Of a stretch of DNA of 64,000 bases, positions 1 through 11,085 are shown piece after piece. The stretch covers positions 100,714,510 through 100,778,509 of the forward strand of contig JAHLJT010008756.1 of assembly GCA_031308135.1 (NCBI GenBank), in the 5' to 3' direction. Both the position numbers and the translations under genes were made by a program. Every line of letters begins with the position of its first letter. The stretch's first letter is position 1. The stretch is from Acheta domesticus. Lineage: Eukaryota > Arthropoda > Insecta > Orthoptera > Gryllidae. The notes under the pieces are model-generated. The model was given only the letters and a program-made list of their open reading frames with translations. It was not told the origin of the DNA and did not search any database.

Positions 1-166
1 AGACTGGGAAGTGCAAGAAATTGCTTTATTTGGAACAGCCCACATTTTGCGCAAAGTGTTGTAGAGGCACCGACAGTCCCTAGATCTAGTCCTTAGGAAG
101 CGGGTTGTAACCCGGAGTAGATTCTATAATAAACTGACTCATAACATCTCTAGTCGTGAATTACAG

Positions 167-167
<1 letters not shown>

Positions 168-214
<47 letters not shown>
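168..214. repeat. (AAT)n microsatellite
   Basis: About fifteen uninterrupted AAT units. The surrounding 1-1090 bases are AT-rich and show no coding signal I could support. Confidence 0.95.
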
Positions 215-216
<2 letters not shown>

Positions 217-1113
217 TAAAAGTAAAATTAAGGAGCCTTGCGAACCTTCACCTCCTCTGAAGTTGCATCAAAAGCTTATCAGTAGAGGTAAAAAAATCCG
301 CTAAAACACTGAAATCACATATTTTTCAGGAGAATAGCTGATTGTGTGGATGCGATATAGCACGTCTTTGTTTCCCATGTTTGCTTGTGAAGGGTAGGGA
401 AGATATACGGACAAAATTAATGTTGTTAACGCGAACAACTGGCATCCATTTATTATTCCGTTCTTGAAGAAGCTGCCTTCCTTTTATAGTTTCCATGTTT
501 GGGGGTAAAACAGATATTAGCGACACTTTTAGAAGAAACAAGATCATCTCATTTAGAAATGTGCTAGAATATCATGAGAAATTGTATTACAAAACAAGTT
601 GGTTGGTCTGGACACTTTTCAAGAAACTGAAAAGGTTGCTGCAGATGTGTATCGATGAGCTGGGGAATGCATTTAGCAGATAATTGGTTTTCGCTTTCTT
701 TTAATTGGTATCTTCATTACCACGATATTTTTGTTTTTTTATTCACGGTCGCTTTGCAACAATTCTGCTCATGAGCGACCCTGCCATGATCGCTACAAAT
801 GTTCATGTTGAAAGATAAAGTCTTCATACTTTTCGGAATCTTCTAAAACTTACTACAAAACTAGTTTAATGTAGCTAGCAGAAGTCATTTGTGAACACCA
901 TGGGAATACTCCTTTGTATGTGATGCGATCATTATGTGATAATTGTTTTGAATAAATTGAGTAAATTTTCAAAAACATTTTGGCTTGGGATGGTGCATGA
1001 CTCGTATTTGTCCTCCCCTCCTCCCTCACTGGTGAACCTCCATTTCTTGTGAGCATGCGCCGCCACTGTTGTTTTGTATTTAACGCCATAAAACAGTTAA
1101 AAATTGTGTGACG

Positions 1114-1378
1114 TTGCTCGCTTTTCAAGACGCGATCCCGGGTTCGATTCCCGGTAGGGGCAGATTACAGTGTGTGCTTCCCAGTACCGCGCAATTTCCC
1201 AGTATCTGCTGTGTGACGATGAGAAAGCTCACTTCTCAGGTTGAGAAGACCGGAATACAGCGTAGGATGTCTATGTTCAAACCACAAGTAGCCGTTAACC
1301 CATGGCCGCAAGGCCGGGACGCCGCTCGTAGGCCTTGGCCCCTTCACTAGCTGTTTTATTTATTTATTTATTTATTTA
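1114..1378 (+). mobile_element. 5'-truncated tRNA-derived SINE with target-site duplication
   Basis: The element begins with a tRNA T-arm-like segment (GGGTTCGATTCCCGG near 1139-1153, a good pol III B box) followed by an unrelated body. It ends in a (TTTA)n tail at about 1354-1378. No A box or 5' tRNA half is visible, so the head is truncated. The flanks match each other: AAACAGTTAAAAATTGTGTG at 1091-1110 and a near-identical copy at 1385-1409, which is what a LINE-mobilised insertion leaves behind. The B box and tail are seen directly; the SINE assignment is inference from this structure. Confidence 0.6.
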
Positions 1379-1904
1379 CGTCAAAAACAGTTAAAAACTG
1401 TGTGTGACGAGCTATGGGAAGAAGTGAATTTTGTGCACGTTTTCATAAATCTGTGATCTCTATCCTAAACCATATTCTAGTCGAATTTTAAATACAGAAA
1501 AGAGGCTTTTTTTTCGAGTTTTGTTGACAAAATATTCGCTCCTATATAATACAATATATTTTCGAAGGTAACTTAGCTATAAATTCCTGCCCTGAACCCT
1601 CATGTTCTTCATGAAAGAATAATACTTTTTGCCGTGATAATATGGAAAACGATAATTTGAATGACTATATTTCCCACTGAAATTCAGAAGACGTGCACAA
1701 ATAATGAAGTTACATTTATGTCTAGAATCAAAACAAGGGACCATCTCAGCATTTGCTCAAGGATCAGGGAAACTGGACGAAAAACCTGATCGAGATGGGG
1801 GCCATCAACCCAGAAAATGTGGTACAATACTTGTTACAGGTTCTTTAGAATTATACAGTCCAAATGATAAATAATTACATTAACTATCATTGTTAAAATT
1901 AATG

Positions 1905-2354
1905 CTACTTTCTTTTTTGATGCTCGGTATAGTCTCGAATTGTATAGAAACAGTTAGGCAGCAGAAAAGATTTTACTTGGGACTTGAACTTTTCTATCGA
2001 ATTCAATCGTTTAATGTCTTCTATTGTGCCAAAACAGACAGACAGTAAACGAGAAAATGCAAGCAAGTTGAGATACTTCCGATTGTTGAAGCATTTATTA
2101 CTTCTGTTGACTTCAAATTCGTTTTCAACGAAAAAACGAATATTGAGTACGATTTTAGTATGAATTTGTGTATTGAAGCGGCAAAACTGCTGCAGAACAA
2201 AAACACACAAAATTGTTTTCCTAAAAGTAAAATTAACACTGCTCAAGAACGACAAATACAATAATCTGTCATAAAACAATTTCTGTGCGCATTTGAAATT
2301 AGTGATAAACATTTTTTTGGAATTTATAGAATTGAGAAACAACTTCCTTCTCAT
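1905..2354 (-). pseudogene. Possible C-terminal relic of a non-LTR retrotransposon
   Basis: A 149-codon open frame on the minus strand in otherwise uninformative AT-rich DNA. Its last 45 residues contain DIKRLNSIEKFKSQVKSFLL followed by FYTIRDY. This resembles the C-terminal end of LINE ORF2 proteins, where a short LP..IK.L....FK..LK.FL...FYS..EY pattern follows the reverse transcriptase. The upstream residues show no reverse transcriptase motifs and are rich in Phe, Leu and Asn. It could be a random AT-rich frame; the assignment rests on this short C-terminal pattern alone. Confidence 0.35.
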
Positions 2355-2574
2355 CCCACTAAATGAGAAATCTATTTCCGAGTCTGTGCCTCGTCTATAT
2401 ACCGCTTTACCCTACTCTTCTATCATTCTATCATATCTCGCTAAATTCACATCCTGTTTTCATGTTTCCTCCAGGTGTGTACAATCATGTATGCAATCGT
2501 CATGTGTGTAAACACAATGTGTACAAGCATCTGAGTCAGAGTTGCCAAATATCCGAATACCTTTGCCGAACTCT

Positions 2575-3010
2575 CTTCTTTTTACTTTCCCATATACATA
2601 CGAGTATACGAAATACTATACGTTAACGTAGTATAGGGAAAGTTATGTAATGCTGCGCGAAAAAATGGCGAATTTTCGGCAGAAAAAATTCATTGCCGGG
2701 CCGTGGTAACGAAAAAGTGGATAAATCCAGTTGCTAAATTAAGAAAAAAATGAAATTTTTTTGACTTGTCTCTCACGTCGTTAATGTTTACATTAGAGGC
2801 AATTTTTCACATTATTATCATTATGAGTACATGTGCTTCAAATAATGTCTAGTAAAGGTTCTCCAAAGCTTAACCGTTTTCTGTGAAAACTAGCTGAAAA
2901 TTCCGCATTTTCTGAAACGCTCAAACGCCAATTTCTCAAAACTGGCTCCAAATTGTTTCTTCAAACTGTTAGAACGGATAGTGGAAATTGCACTCTTTAA
3001 CGTGTGTACT
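2575..3010 (+). repeat. R1 dispersed repeat, partial copy
   Basis: Begins with a hairpin-like segment between two CTTTCCC/GGGAAAG blocks (2588-2643), then AGTTATGTAATGCTGCGCG, an AACGAAAAAGTGG block and a GCATTTTCTGAAACGCTCAAA module ending near CACTCTTTAA. The same blocks recur at about 10.4, 29.1, 30-31.8, 33.4, 40.5, 42.1, 54.5 and 55.9-57.3 kb. No protein is encoded. Confidence 0.75.
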
Positions 3011-3021
3011 CCCTAGGTAGA

Positions 3022-3080
<59 letters not shown>
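3022..3080. repeat. (ATT)n microsatellite
   Basis: About nineteen ATT units directly following the R1 copy. An apparent minus-strand ORF across it ends in a poly-Asn run created by this repeat. Confidence 0.95.
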
Positions 3081-3081
<1 letters not shown>

Positions 3082-3089
3082 AGCGTACT

Positions 3090-4630
3090 GGCCACTTATG
3101 ACCACGCTACACATTATCTTTCGAGGCCCAATCTCATTTATCCCAGAGAGGTTAACGTGTGTCATTATGGGAATTAGATTTTCAGCTGCATCCCTTGATA
3201 AGACAAAGTTGTTTCGCCTTGAATTATGAGTTATGAGGTGATCGTATGATGATGAGAGTTGAAGGGACAATCCAAGTACGACCATGTACGGTTGCCAGAC
3301 TTCAGAAAATAGTGAACCTGGGGGGAATGAATAGTAATATAAAACATATATTTTTGAAAGATGACTTTCATATATTAATATAACAATCGTCTGTAACAAT
3401 AACAAACTTTAATATTATATAATCTTTGAAATAATGATGTAGTAGTCAATAATTTATAATTAAAGGTAGTATCACAATTGCCTACTTTACTTCAATGGAT
3501 AACATTCTTTGGATTTGACTTAATTAACTCAATCGATTATCGATTTTCGACAATACTTTTTGCTTGATTGAGTAGCTTTTACAACTAAACGTTACAAATC
3601 TTGAATAATTCTTTAACTTCCGTACACTTGTACGGATTGTTAAAAATCGATTCAATCTCCACTCTGTTGCGTTCTTAGGTCCAAACATTTTTCATAACAC
3701 TGAAAATTCTTTAGGAGCTAACATTTGAGTTCGGAACTGATGCACAATATTGAAACAATTTCAGTAGAGTTGGGTCCGAAACTAAAAGAACAACAGTTCC
3801 CTCAAATAGTGAACATCTGGCAACCCTACGACCGCGTTTGAGCAGGAATCGAACTCGTAGCTCCTCGGCGCAGATGGCTGCCGCTACCGTTGCTGAAATA
3901 ATATTTGAAAGCTGAGAATTCGAAAACCATAAACATGCACTTCAAATTTATTTACCTATATTGGTATTGTTTAAACAATATATTTATATAATAGTATTTT
4001 GTAACTCATGTGTTATTTTTCTAAAGCTCAAAACCCGTTAGTATATTATCTGTACCAGCTCGGCAACATTTTTCATTTTCTCGTACAATTTAGAAGTCCC
4101 ATGCAACCGAAAAAAGTTCTTTTAGGAATTTATTATGTCACTGCAGAGATCGTTGCGCATTAAGTGCGCTGATCTGAATTGCTCATGTTTGTTTGCCTCT
4201 CTCATATCTAGAGGTTTAAAAATATAAGTTTGGTTGAGAAGCCCTGATAAGATATACTTGTTGCTAATGCTGCTAGGAAATGATTAGATTCTTCGCGGCG
4301 CCCAAGTAGGAAACAGTTTCAGAGGAAAGTATAACCAGTTTAACAACGCAAAAAAAATTTAATATACACTTAAAGTAAATGTAAATATATATATGGTTTT
4401 CGCGATTAACATAAAACATTTTCGAGTCTGCGCAAAATAAAATTGTCTAAGTTAATTTAATAAAAATAGAAATTCGATTTACACTCACTTCCCTCCCATA
4501 ACTACCTCTGAAGAATTTCTACTAAATTAATTACGTCCATTACACACATGTTCTACTTATCCATGTGTTGTACTGTGTGTGAACAAATTATCGCATATCA
4601 GAGTAATGATTATCGTACATAATCGTATGC
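3090..4630. other. AT-rich intergenic DNA without a supported gene
   Basis: No ORF of recognisable content. A tRNA-like B box is present on the minus strand near 3843-3860 (reading GAGTTCGATTCCTGC), probably a SINE fragment. Confidence 0.5.
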
Positions 4631-4639
4631 AAACTAAGC

Positions 4640-4815
4640 CAGAGGCGTATCTAGGTATTCAGGCGCCCATGGCAAGCATTGAATTTGCGCCCCTTTGGGG
4701 ATGCTTGAAATTATGGTTATTGTTATTTGTTTTAACGGGTATACTGTAAATAGCGCCCCTTGTGAGTGGCGCCCATGACACGTGCCATGCCTGACATACC
4801 GTAGATACGCCACTG
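4640..4815. mobile_element. hAT-type MITE, 176 bp, with 8-bp target-site duplication
   Basis: The ends are imperfect inverted repeats: CAGAGGCGTATCTAGGTA on the left, and on the right the reverse complement CAGTGGCGTATCTACGGTA. Subterminal GCGCCC-containing segments also pair. The element is flanked by an exact 8-bp direct repeat AACTAAGC (4632-4639 and 4816-4823). An 8-bp duplication with CA..TG ends is the hAT signature. There is no transposase, so it is non-autonomous. Confidence 0.85.
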
Positions 4816-5115
4816 AACTAAGCACCAGACGGACCATAGTCTTCTTGATTTCATTTTCCTGTGACTCAGTGTTGTTGAATTGTCCTCCAGTATCATCCCA
4901 CGAGAGTCCGCAAATCTAAATGCAGCATCAGTCCACGCAATATATTTGTTAAATATCCTAGCTATTTTCGCACATTATGGATGCTTTTAACTTATTTAAG
5001 TAAAAAATCCTTCTTCATTTATTTTTAGTCGCATCGACAGCTAAGGTCATTAGCGACTCAATACGTGTACATTAAGTTTTTAACAATAGTTAATACTTTG
5101 TTGCTAATTGATAGA

Positions 5116-5116
<1 letters not shown>

Positions 5117-5172
<56 letters not shown>
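5117..5172. repeat. (TA)n microsatellite
   Basis: Near-perfect TA dinucleotide run of about 56 bases. Confidence 0.95.
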
Positions 5173-5177
<5 letters not shown>

Positions 5178-5389
5178 GCATATAACTAAGATTTAACATA
5201 TTTTTGTCCAACATTAATACATTGCTTGGCATTCATTTTGCATACTTTCAGATTGAATACAACTTGTACATACACATTAAAAAACAAACATGCAGTAGGT
5301 CACGATACATAATTATGTACTTCAAATACAGTTTACATTGCTAGTATGCTTTTGAATCAATTTTTTAGTAAATATATTTATATCTTTAC

Positions 5390-5700
5390 AGAATTGGATC
5401 ACCCTATTCTGTAGGTACTTTTGTCTGTACTGATTGTACAGGTTAATAATATGGGATATATTAATAGGAATATTACAGTGGTCACAAATAGAAGCTGGAT
5501 TTCTTTCTATTGATGTAGGTGGTTTAGTTTGCAGTGTCCAGTACTAAGCCTTGTAAAAGCTACTTACTCTTTTCTGTTGAGGTGCTTTTGAGATTATAGA
5601 AAGTATTTATTTGTTTATGAAGGACAGGATCTTAATGTTTTCCAGCTAAAATTCCATATATCTTGCATTGCTTTTCCAGAGAGTTTTACTAAGTCTTCGA
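5390..5700 (-). pseudogene. LINE ORF2 C-terminal relic (jockey/I/R1-like)
   Basis: On the minus strand, with one frame change, the sequence reads VAFTRLSTGHCKLNHLH and then NPASICDHCNI. This matches the pattern after the RT/RNase H region of jockey/I-clade LINEs: a T.LR.GH..L..HL segment followed by a CxxC Cys pair. About 60 residues are recognisable, with at least one indel, so the fragment is dead. The exact clade cannot be fixed from this piece. Confidence 0.55.
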
Positions 5701-5827
5701 ATGTATTGGTTGCTATTAATATTGTATATAACATCTTTGAAATCAACTTTTATTTGATATTTAAGTTTTAATTGAAGATTTTCAGTTTGCAATATTTATT
5801 TAACGACTTCGTTTTTTTATTGACTGA

Positions 5828-6368
5828 TGCTTCCGAGCGCGTCAACTGCGAAGGTCATGGGTCCTGTCAGCGAAGTGCATGTTTTTTCCTCGGGAGGTGG
5901 GGGTGACCTTCCCCCACAGGATGGTGAGATATGGCGCCGACCTATCTGTCGGCTAGTGGGGATTTCCCCAACGACGTATCTCCCACCAGCGGGTCAACGC
6001 CCCGCCGGCACAAACTCTAAGCTCCCAACCGGTCTCCCGTCATGTTTTAGTGTAATGCATTTAAGTGTAAGTGTGTGTACGTAAGGGGAGAGGATAGGAC
6101 AAGGAAGAGGAAGGAAAGATCGCGAGCAGTCCGTTACCCGTTTGTTAGGGTTCTGCTCCTGCATTCGCCTAGTGTTGATCGGAGAAACCAAGGAAAATTC
6201 AGATCAGAGGAGCCGGCCACCAGAATTCTCCACCAGACAGCGACTGAACTCGACCTAGCAATCAAGTCAGTATCGAAAATTCTACCACCATCGGCACTCG
6301 AATCTAGGATTTCCCGGTCAGAGACACTAGTGACATCAGTTGATGCCCTGAGCCACCTCTTCGGTTAA
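5828..6368 (-). mobile_element. Long tRNA-derived SINE (family R2), about 540 bp
   Basis: On the minus strand the element starts at its right end with a tRNA-like A box (AGGTGGCTCAGGGCATCAAC), followed by a degenerate B box region, and runs leftwards. Shared body blocks include GGAAGGAAAGATCG, GGAGAAACCA and GTCCTGTCAGCGAAGTGCAT. Copies or pieces lie at 11086-12000, 14077-14430, 22150-22690, 22780-22915 and, inverted, near 35310-35390. The body is noncoding; apparent ORFs across it are chance. Confidence 0.65.
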
Positions 6369-6477
6369 CGACTTTGAGGACAGTACTCGCCAAGACTGGG
6401 GCGAAAGCGCGCTGTGCACTCTAATGCCGGGGGCTAGCAACTGCGAGGGCGAGCTGGCGATGGCCGGAGCCAAATAG

Positions 6478-6578
6478 CGGAAACATGGCAAAAAGCGTGA
6501 CGGAAACGTGGCGAAAAGCTTGACGGAAACGGAAACGTGGCGATGGCCGGCGCCAAATGACGGAAACGTGGTGAAAAG
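6478..6578. repeat. Degenerate minisatellite with GGAAACGTGGCGAAAAG unit
   Basis: Four or five imperfect copies of a 23-31 bp unit built on GGAAACGTGG, interleaved with two copies of GGCGATGGCCGG-GCCAAAT (6450-6475 and 6540-6562). No coding content was recognised. Confidence 0.8.
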
Positions 6579-6579
6579 T

Positions 6580-7320
6580 CCCTAAAAATAGTTTTAAGTA
6601 GAGAACTTTTTAGTGCCTAAATAGTTAAGTTGCTACTTTCCGCCTTACTAATGAGCGTTTGCAACGGCGGGGGCACCGCCGAGCGTCAGATGTCAACGAT
6701 TGGACCCGCGCTCTACGCCGATGAACGAAAACTCTCAATACTCCTATGCACATGTGTTGCGAAAGTGCAGGGTTTCCTCCTTGCAAGGAGTCAGGACTGC
6801 GTCGAGGCCCCGACGCTGCACATGTTGTATACAAGTTTCTGTAAATAAACTGTTTATGTAGCTCATGTCTGTGATTGTCAATTATCATCCACAACGTCAC
6901 TTATCTACCATTTACGACGCAGCGCAGCACAGCTTGTTCAGAGCTGACTAGGAAAATGACTTTTTTTTTGTTTAAATGAGTGGTCGACTGACGAGTGGTC
7001 AGTTGACATGCGGGATCCAGACAAGACCACCAAGCAGACAGACCCCTACCCTACCCTGCCGCAGATGGGTTTCGGTATACTATTGCGCAAGTCAAATAGG
7101 ATAAAAGTGAAATTACAATCCAATTTATTTTAAATAATATTCCACGTAAAAATTACAAATAATAAAGAAATGAATGAGTACCATTATACAGCAGGTTGCA
7201 GCCATCAAATGACAGAATTATAACGGGCGCAGGAAAGTTTCACCGCACCGACCCGAGCCAAAGCGAACCGCCGCGTCCGCTTCCGCCCTCTGTTTCGCTT
7301 GCGTGCGCGGCGCCGGTGTC
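6580..7320. other. Intergenic stretch, possibly the interior edge of a second gypsy copy
   Basis: No protein is recognisable. A canonical AATAAA lies near 6843. The right part (7215-7320) is GC-rich and leads into a primer-binding-site-like segment, so it may be the leader of a second gypsy copy whose body has been lost. Confidence 0.35.
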
Positions 7321-7412
7321 CCATTTGCGACGCCGTTGTCTCTAACCGCACGTTGGGCAGGCCAGTTACGATGTAAATTTCCCCCCCTTTCCTGAGTCAA
7401 AGTGCCGGCTAA
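7321..7412 (-). mobile_element. Second copy of a gypsy LTR-end/primer-binding-site junction
   Basis: About 90 bp nearly identical, in the same orientation, to 9938-10022. Read on the minus strand it holds an LTR end (GTAACT) followed by a PBS-like GCCCAACGTG stretch. It abuts the truncated pol sequence at about 7413, so two element copies appear to have been joined by deletion or recombination. Confidence 0.6.
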
Positions 7413-7985
7413 AAAAAAATAACCTAAAACAGCTGAAATTCTTAATGGGACGTACGGGACGATCAAAAACATTTACGTACTTTAACAGCATTCTTTGCAG
7501 CTGGGAGCGCTCGTGGTCATTCAAAAAGTCATTTTCTAGCACATATCGGCATATGACCACACTCACGTCATCCCCCAAATTCCAGGATGCCCATGAAATG
7601 CCAATATCTATTTTATCATCTCCGTCATCCTTAATCATAATTTCTCTACCCTCACCGAAACTCACAATATACTTATTGTTAGAAGAATCCACTATTCCGT
7701 TATTTTCTCTTAAAAAGTCTACCCCAAGTATAACCTCATAGTTCAAATCCTCGATAATTACACACGGCACGTCGAATAAACAATTTCTCCAAAGTTAACT
7801 GAAAATAAGGCCTGCATAGAAATTGGCTTACTTTTCTTCTTTCCAACTCCTGCGACGAAGCATTTAACTGTGGGCAAAGTCGGTACTGGAATGCGTTCAC
7901 CCAACAATTGTGAATAGAATATCTTAGAAATTGCACTGATGTCACTACCAGCATCTACTAAAGCTTGTATAAATATTTCCTATAA
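7413..7985 (-). pseudogene. Ty3/gypsy-like pol relic: retropepsin and linker
   Basis: On the minus strand the region reads ALVDAGSDISAISK (7930-7972), the active-site loop of an aspartic retropepsin, here with DAG in place of the usual DTG or DSG. After a frame change it reads IIEDLNYEVILGVDFL, the C-terminal flap-to-helix motif (I/V-LG-x-DFL) of gypsy proteases. The frame continues into a linker toward reverse transcriptase but stops at a junction with LTR-like sequence before any RT motif. The break, a frameshift and the lost RT, RNase H and integrase show that it is inactive. Confidence 0.75.
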
Positions 7986-8126
7986 GGAACTTGACAACTG
8001 GACATTTTCTAGCTCGTTCTTTGACATATTCATTTCACGTCGTCTTTTAAATCATAGAAAGCGTAGTTGACTGACACTGAATCAAAAATTGGTATCTCTG
8101 ACATAATTCGTCTGGAACTCAGATAC

Positions 8127-9470
8127 TCAGAAAGCCCAAACGGTTCTATTTTGACGGACCTGATCTATCCGGACCGGACCGGACCTGATCCGGACCAGAA
8201 TCCTGATGCCCGTTCCATTGTTGTTTCGATTCTCATTAAAATCTGAGGGCGGGCGCCGATCATTAGCGCCATTTCTCTGACTTCGGTCGTCTCGACGCCA
8301 TGGTTGTCTATTTTGATTATTCCCTTCGGGAGAATACCTGTAGTTTCGTTCCCGATTCTCCTCGTAAGGATTTGGTCGTGTCCTGTCAAATTGAGCGAGG
8401 AGCTCTTGAAAACGATCGAGATCGTCGCATCTTACGCTGTTGCTCAAATTTTACACATAGGCATTTTGCGCTGTTAAAAGCCAAATGATATATTTTGTCA
8501 TCAGTCTTAGGATCACATAATTTTATGGCCGAAATCTTTTCCATTGCCTAATCAAAGTAAGGTAGGTCATTCCTTTTATCACATTTACTCTCTAAACTTT
8601 TTCTCTCAAACTCGTATTGTCGCTGCTCTCCCCAGTAACGTGTAAGTAATCTAGTCCGGAATTTCTCATATGTTTGCGGAAAATGCGCTAATGCAGTGAG
8701 CCAATGGGCAGCTTACCCCTCAGAAGTTCCTGCATGAATTTCGGTTTTAAGTGAGACGGCACCGCTTTCGTTTAATCCAAGTAATTTTTGGCTCGGTCGA
8801 GAAAAACCTTAGGATTTTCGTCCGATTTTCCCGAAAAACAAGGATTCTGTGGAGGAGCCCACGAGAATAGGAGACCTGATCCACTTTATGAGTTCGCCAT
8901 TGAATTATTTTCCTTTTCCTTCCCTATTTCCTCTTTTACTAATTTGATTACGTTTCTATCAATTTCTTTCTTCAATTTTCTTTCCCTTTTCCTAATATCC
9001 TCATCATTAACGTCACCTATTTTCTCATAATTTTCATGAATTTGAATAACTTCCTTGTGAAGTTTTAATTCCATTTTTGTGAATTTTTCATTCATTTCCT
9101 TCCTAACCGCAACATTCACGTCGACTGATTCACAGCACAGATAAATTTTTGAAACTTTCTTTAGTTTCGGTCCTCGAATTACCTAATTCCTGACCCAATT
9201 TGTCTACGTTTCTCACAATTTCTACGCACCTCCCCTCGATTTGGTTTTTTAACATTTCTACTTCATAGTCAAATTTCTCCTCAAGATTTCCAAAATTTGC
9301 GGTCTGATTTTCTAAACAATTCTCCAATCGGTCAAATCTTTCCTGACACTTCTTTTCGTGTTCTAAAAATCGCAAGTTTATTTTCACATCCATCTCCCCT
9401 ATATTTTCCGTTTGCTTCGAAATCTGGTTCATTAACTCTGCCTTTAAATTCTCATTACTCTCGGCTTACT
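8127..9470 (-). pseudogene. Ty3/gypsy-like gag relic with coiled coils
   Basis: Broken minus-strand frames give three gag-like parts in order. First comes a Glu/Lys-rich coiled-coil region (9432-8886; for example EKKCQERFDRLENCLENQ with heptad spacing). Next is a capsid-like segment near 8830-8560 containing AAHWLTALAHFPQTYEKFRT followed by YWGEQRQYEFER, like the gypsy-type gag pattern (W.......F..FR..FL..YW...Q). Last is a basic Arg/Asn-rich tail (8400-8200). Several stops and frameshifts interrupt it. It sits just upstream, in element orientation, of the protease relic. Confidence 0.7.
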
Positions 9471-9937
9471 TTTGCGTAATGTCTGTTAATCTGTTATTAA
9501 TGTTTTCGTTGTATTTCGTGACAACTAGCATGAGTTCGCTTAAGGCAATTTCCGGCGCGGATTGGTCCCCTGAGCTGTCGTTTCCTCCCGCGTCAACACC
9601 TGATTCGTCAAGCATTTTGACTGATTCACATGATTTCACTGTTTTTCTTGAATGCGCACACGATAGTTACATCATACAAGACTCAAGACAAAGACACTTA
9701 CAAACAAAATACAATCCCAAACAACATCATCAACAGTCCACAAATTTTGACTTCACAGCAACGTCCTTCCATCCATATCTCACGTAATAGTGGTGAAATC
9801 AATTTTAATTTGTCGCGCAAAACGGTACCTAGCAATTGCAAAAAATGAAATTTTTTCTATTGAGACTATTTAGATCTTAGGGCGCTTTACTGGGGTATCA
9901 AAGATACTATTTTGAGCCCCACTTGGAAAAGCCATTT

Positions 9938-10060
9938 GCGTCGCCGTTGTCTCTAACCCCACGTTGGGCAGGCCAGTTACGACGTAAATTTCCCCCCTCT
10001 TACCTGAGTCAAGGTGCCGGGTAGCTCAGGAACCGGTGAGAGCCTGAAATAGGGCTGGTG
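9938..10060 (-). mobile_element. 5' LTR end, primer-binding site and leader of the gypsy-like element
   Basis: In minus orientation the sequence runs ...GTAACT, then GGCCTGCCCAACGTGGGG, then leader. Gypsy-group elements typically have an LTR ending in ACT followed by a TGGCGCCCAACGTGGG-type junction. The outer LTR boundary (right side) is not resolved. Orientation agrees with the gag and pol relics to its left. Confidence 0.55.
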
Positions 10061-10369
10061 GATGGACGCTCCTACTTTACGAAATGAGAAAAAGAATGTT
10101 CTAAAAGAACGTAAAATTTAATTTTAAAAAATAACAAATTATGAAGAACAAATATTTTAAATCCTGCGCGTGAGCTCAGCAACATTATCTTCCCTTCCCT
10201 AATCCTTAATTCTAGTACAAAAAAAAATCATTACAATAAAATCTTTCCCGAAATCGAAAAAAAAACTTGGAACTTTTGTAATTTTCGAAAAATCAGGTTT
10301 TTGAACGAACATGGAACCTGCATCATTCTCTTAAACGTCCTTCACACTATCCAACAAAACAATTTAATC

Positions 10370-10790
10370 AAAAACGATGGAGCCATTTCTTTGAATCGTT
10401 TGAAAATGTCCCAGGGATTTCATGAAAGTATTTCCCCAAAAGTAAAACATCGGTTTTAAATTCAAGGAGCTGCGATATCAGACAGATGGACTGGGGAATA
10501 ACAAGTTTGGAGAAAATTGGCTGAATGGTTTGGCTGCTAGCGTTGTTCACAGAGGGACGGACAAATAGACATTTTGCCGTCATTTGAGTTTTTGGTATCA
10601 CCCACAAAACCCACAAAACATGGATTCTGGCTACACAAAATGATAAAAGATTTTTTTCTAAATTTAACAACTGGATTTATCCACTTTTTCGTTACCAGGT
10701 CCTCGTATTAAGAGTTTTTCAGTCGCAAATTCGCCGTTTTTTTGCGCAGCATTCCCTAACTTTCTTTCCCCTCGTAGCGAGAAAATAAAA
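10370..10790 (-). repeat. R1 dispersed repeat, partial copy
   Basis: Contains the GACGGACAAATAGACATTTTG block, AACTGGATTTATCCACTTTTTC and a terminal TAACTTTCTTTCCC...GCGAGAAAATAAAA hairpin-like junction. It ends about 60 bases before the first recognisable receptor exon. Confidence 0.75.
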
Positions 10791-10850
10791 GATGTGTGAA
10801 GCTTGGATGCGGCAGGTGCATTGCGTGACGCTCTGTGCCTTGTGCGCCAG

Positions 10851-11068
10851 CCTCCGAGCGCGCGGCGCGGGGCGGCTGCGGCCGGGGCCGAGGCGGGGCC
10901 CGCGGCCGGGGCCGGGGGCGAGGCGCGGGTGGGCGTGCGGCGCGGCGTGCTGCTGCGCGCCATGAGCGAGGGCAGCGTGGCGCTGCTGGCCGCCTCCGCG
11001 TTGCTGACGCTGGGCCTTTGCGCTTGGCTCGTGGCGGCCGAGCTGCGCCTGCGTCGACGCAGAGACAG
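10851..11068 (+). CDS. Exon A of a tyrosine-motif receptor: transmembrane segment
   Basis: A GC-rich exon between a CAG acceptor (10848-10850) and an AG|GTGAGC donor (11067-11072), 218 nt, ending in phase 2. It encodes an Ala/Gly/Arg-rich stretch and then a hydrophobic helix, SVALLAASALLTLGLCAWLV, directly followed by AAELRLRRRRDR. A helix followed by a basic stop-transfer cluster indicates a type I membrane protein with the later exons cytoplasmic. The acceptor choice is inference; the exon could begin elsewhere, and earlier exons (signal peptide, ectodomain) were not found in this window. The split codon AG|G joins exactly to exon B. The receptor family is unproven. Confidence 0.6.
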
Positions 11069-11085
11069 GTGAGCCAAGCGCAAAT

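Noticed and set aside
1133..1165. Possible tRNA gene from the GGGTTCGATTCCCGG arm
   Set aside because: No acceptor stem, D-arm or anticodon arm can be built upstream; better explained as a SINE part.
3013..3405. 130-codon minus-strand frame ending in poly-Asn
   Set aside because: Its end is translated microsatellite and the remainder shows no domain.
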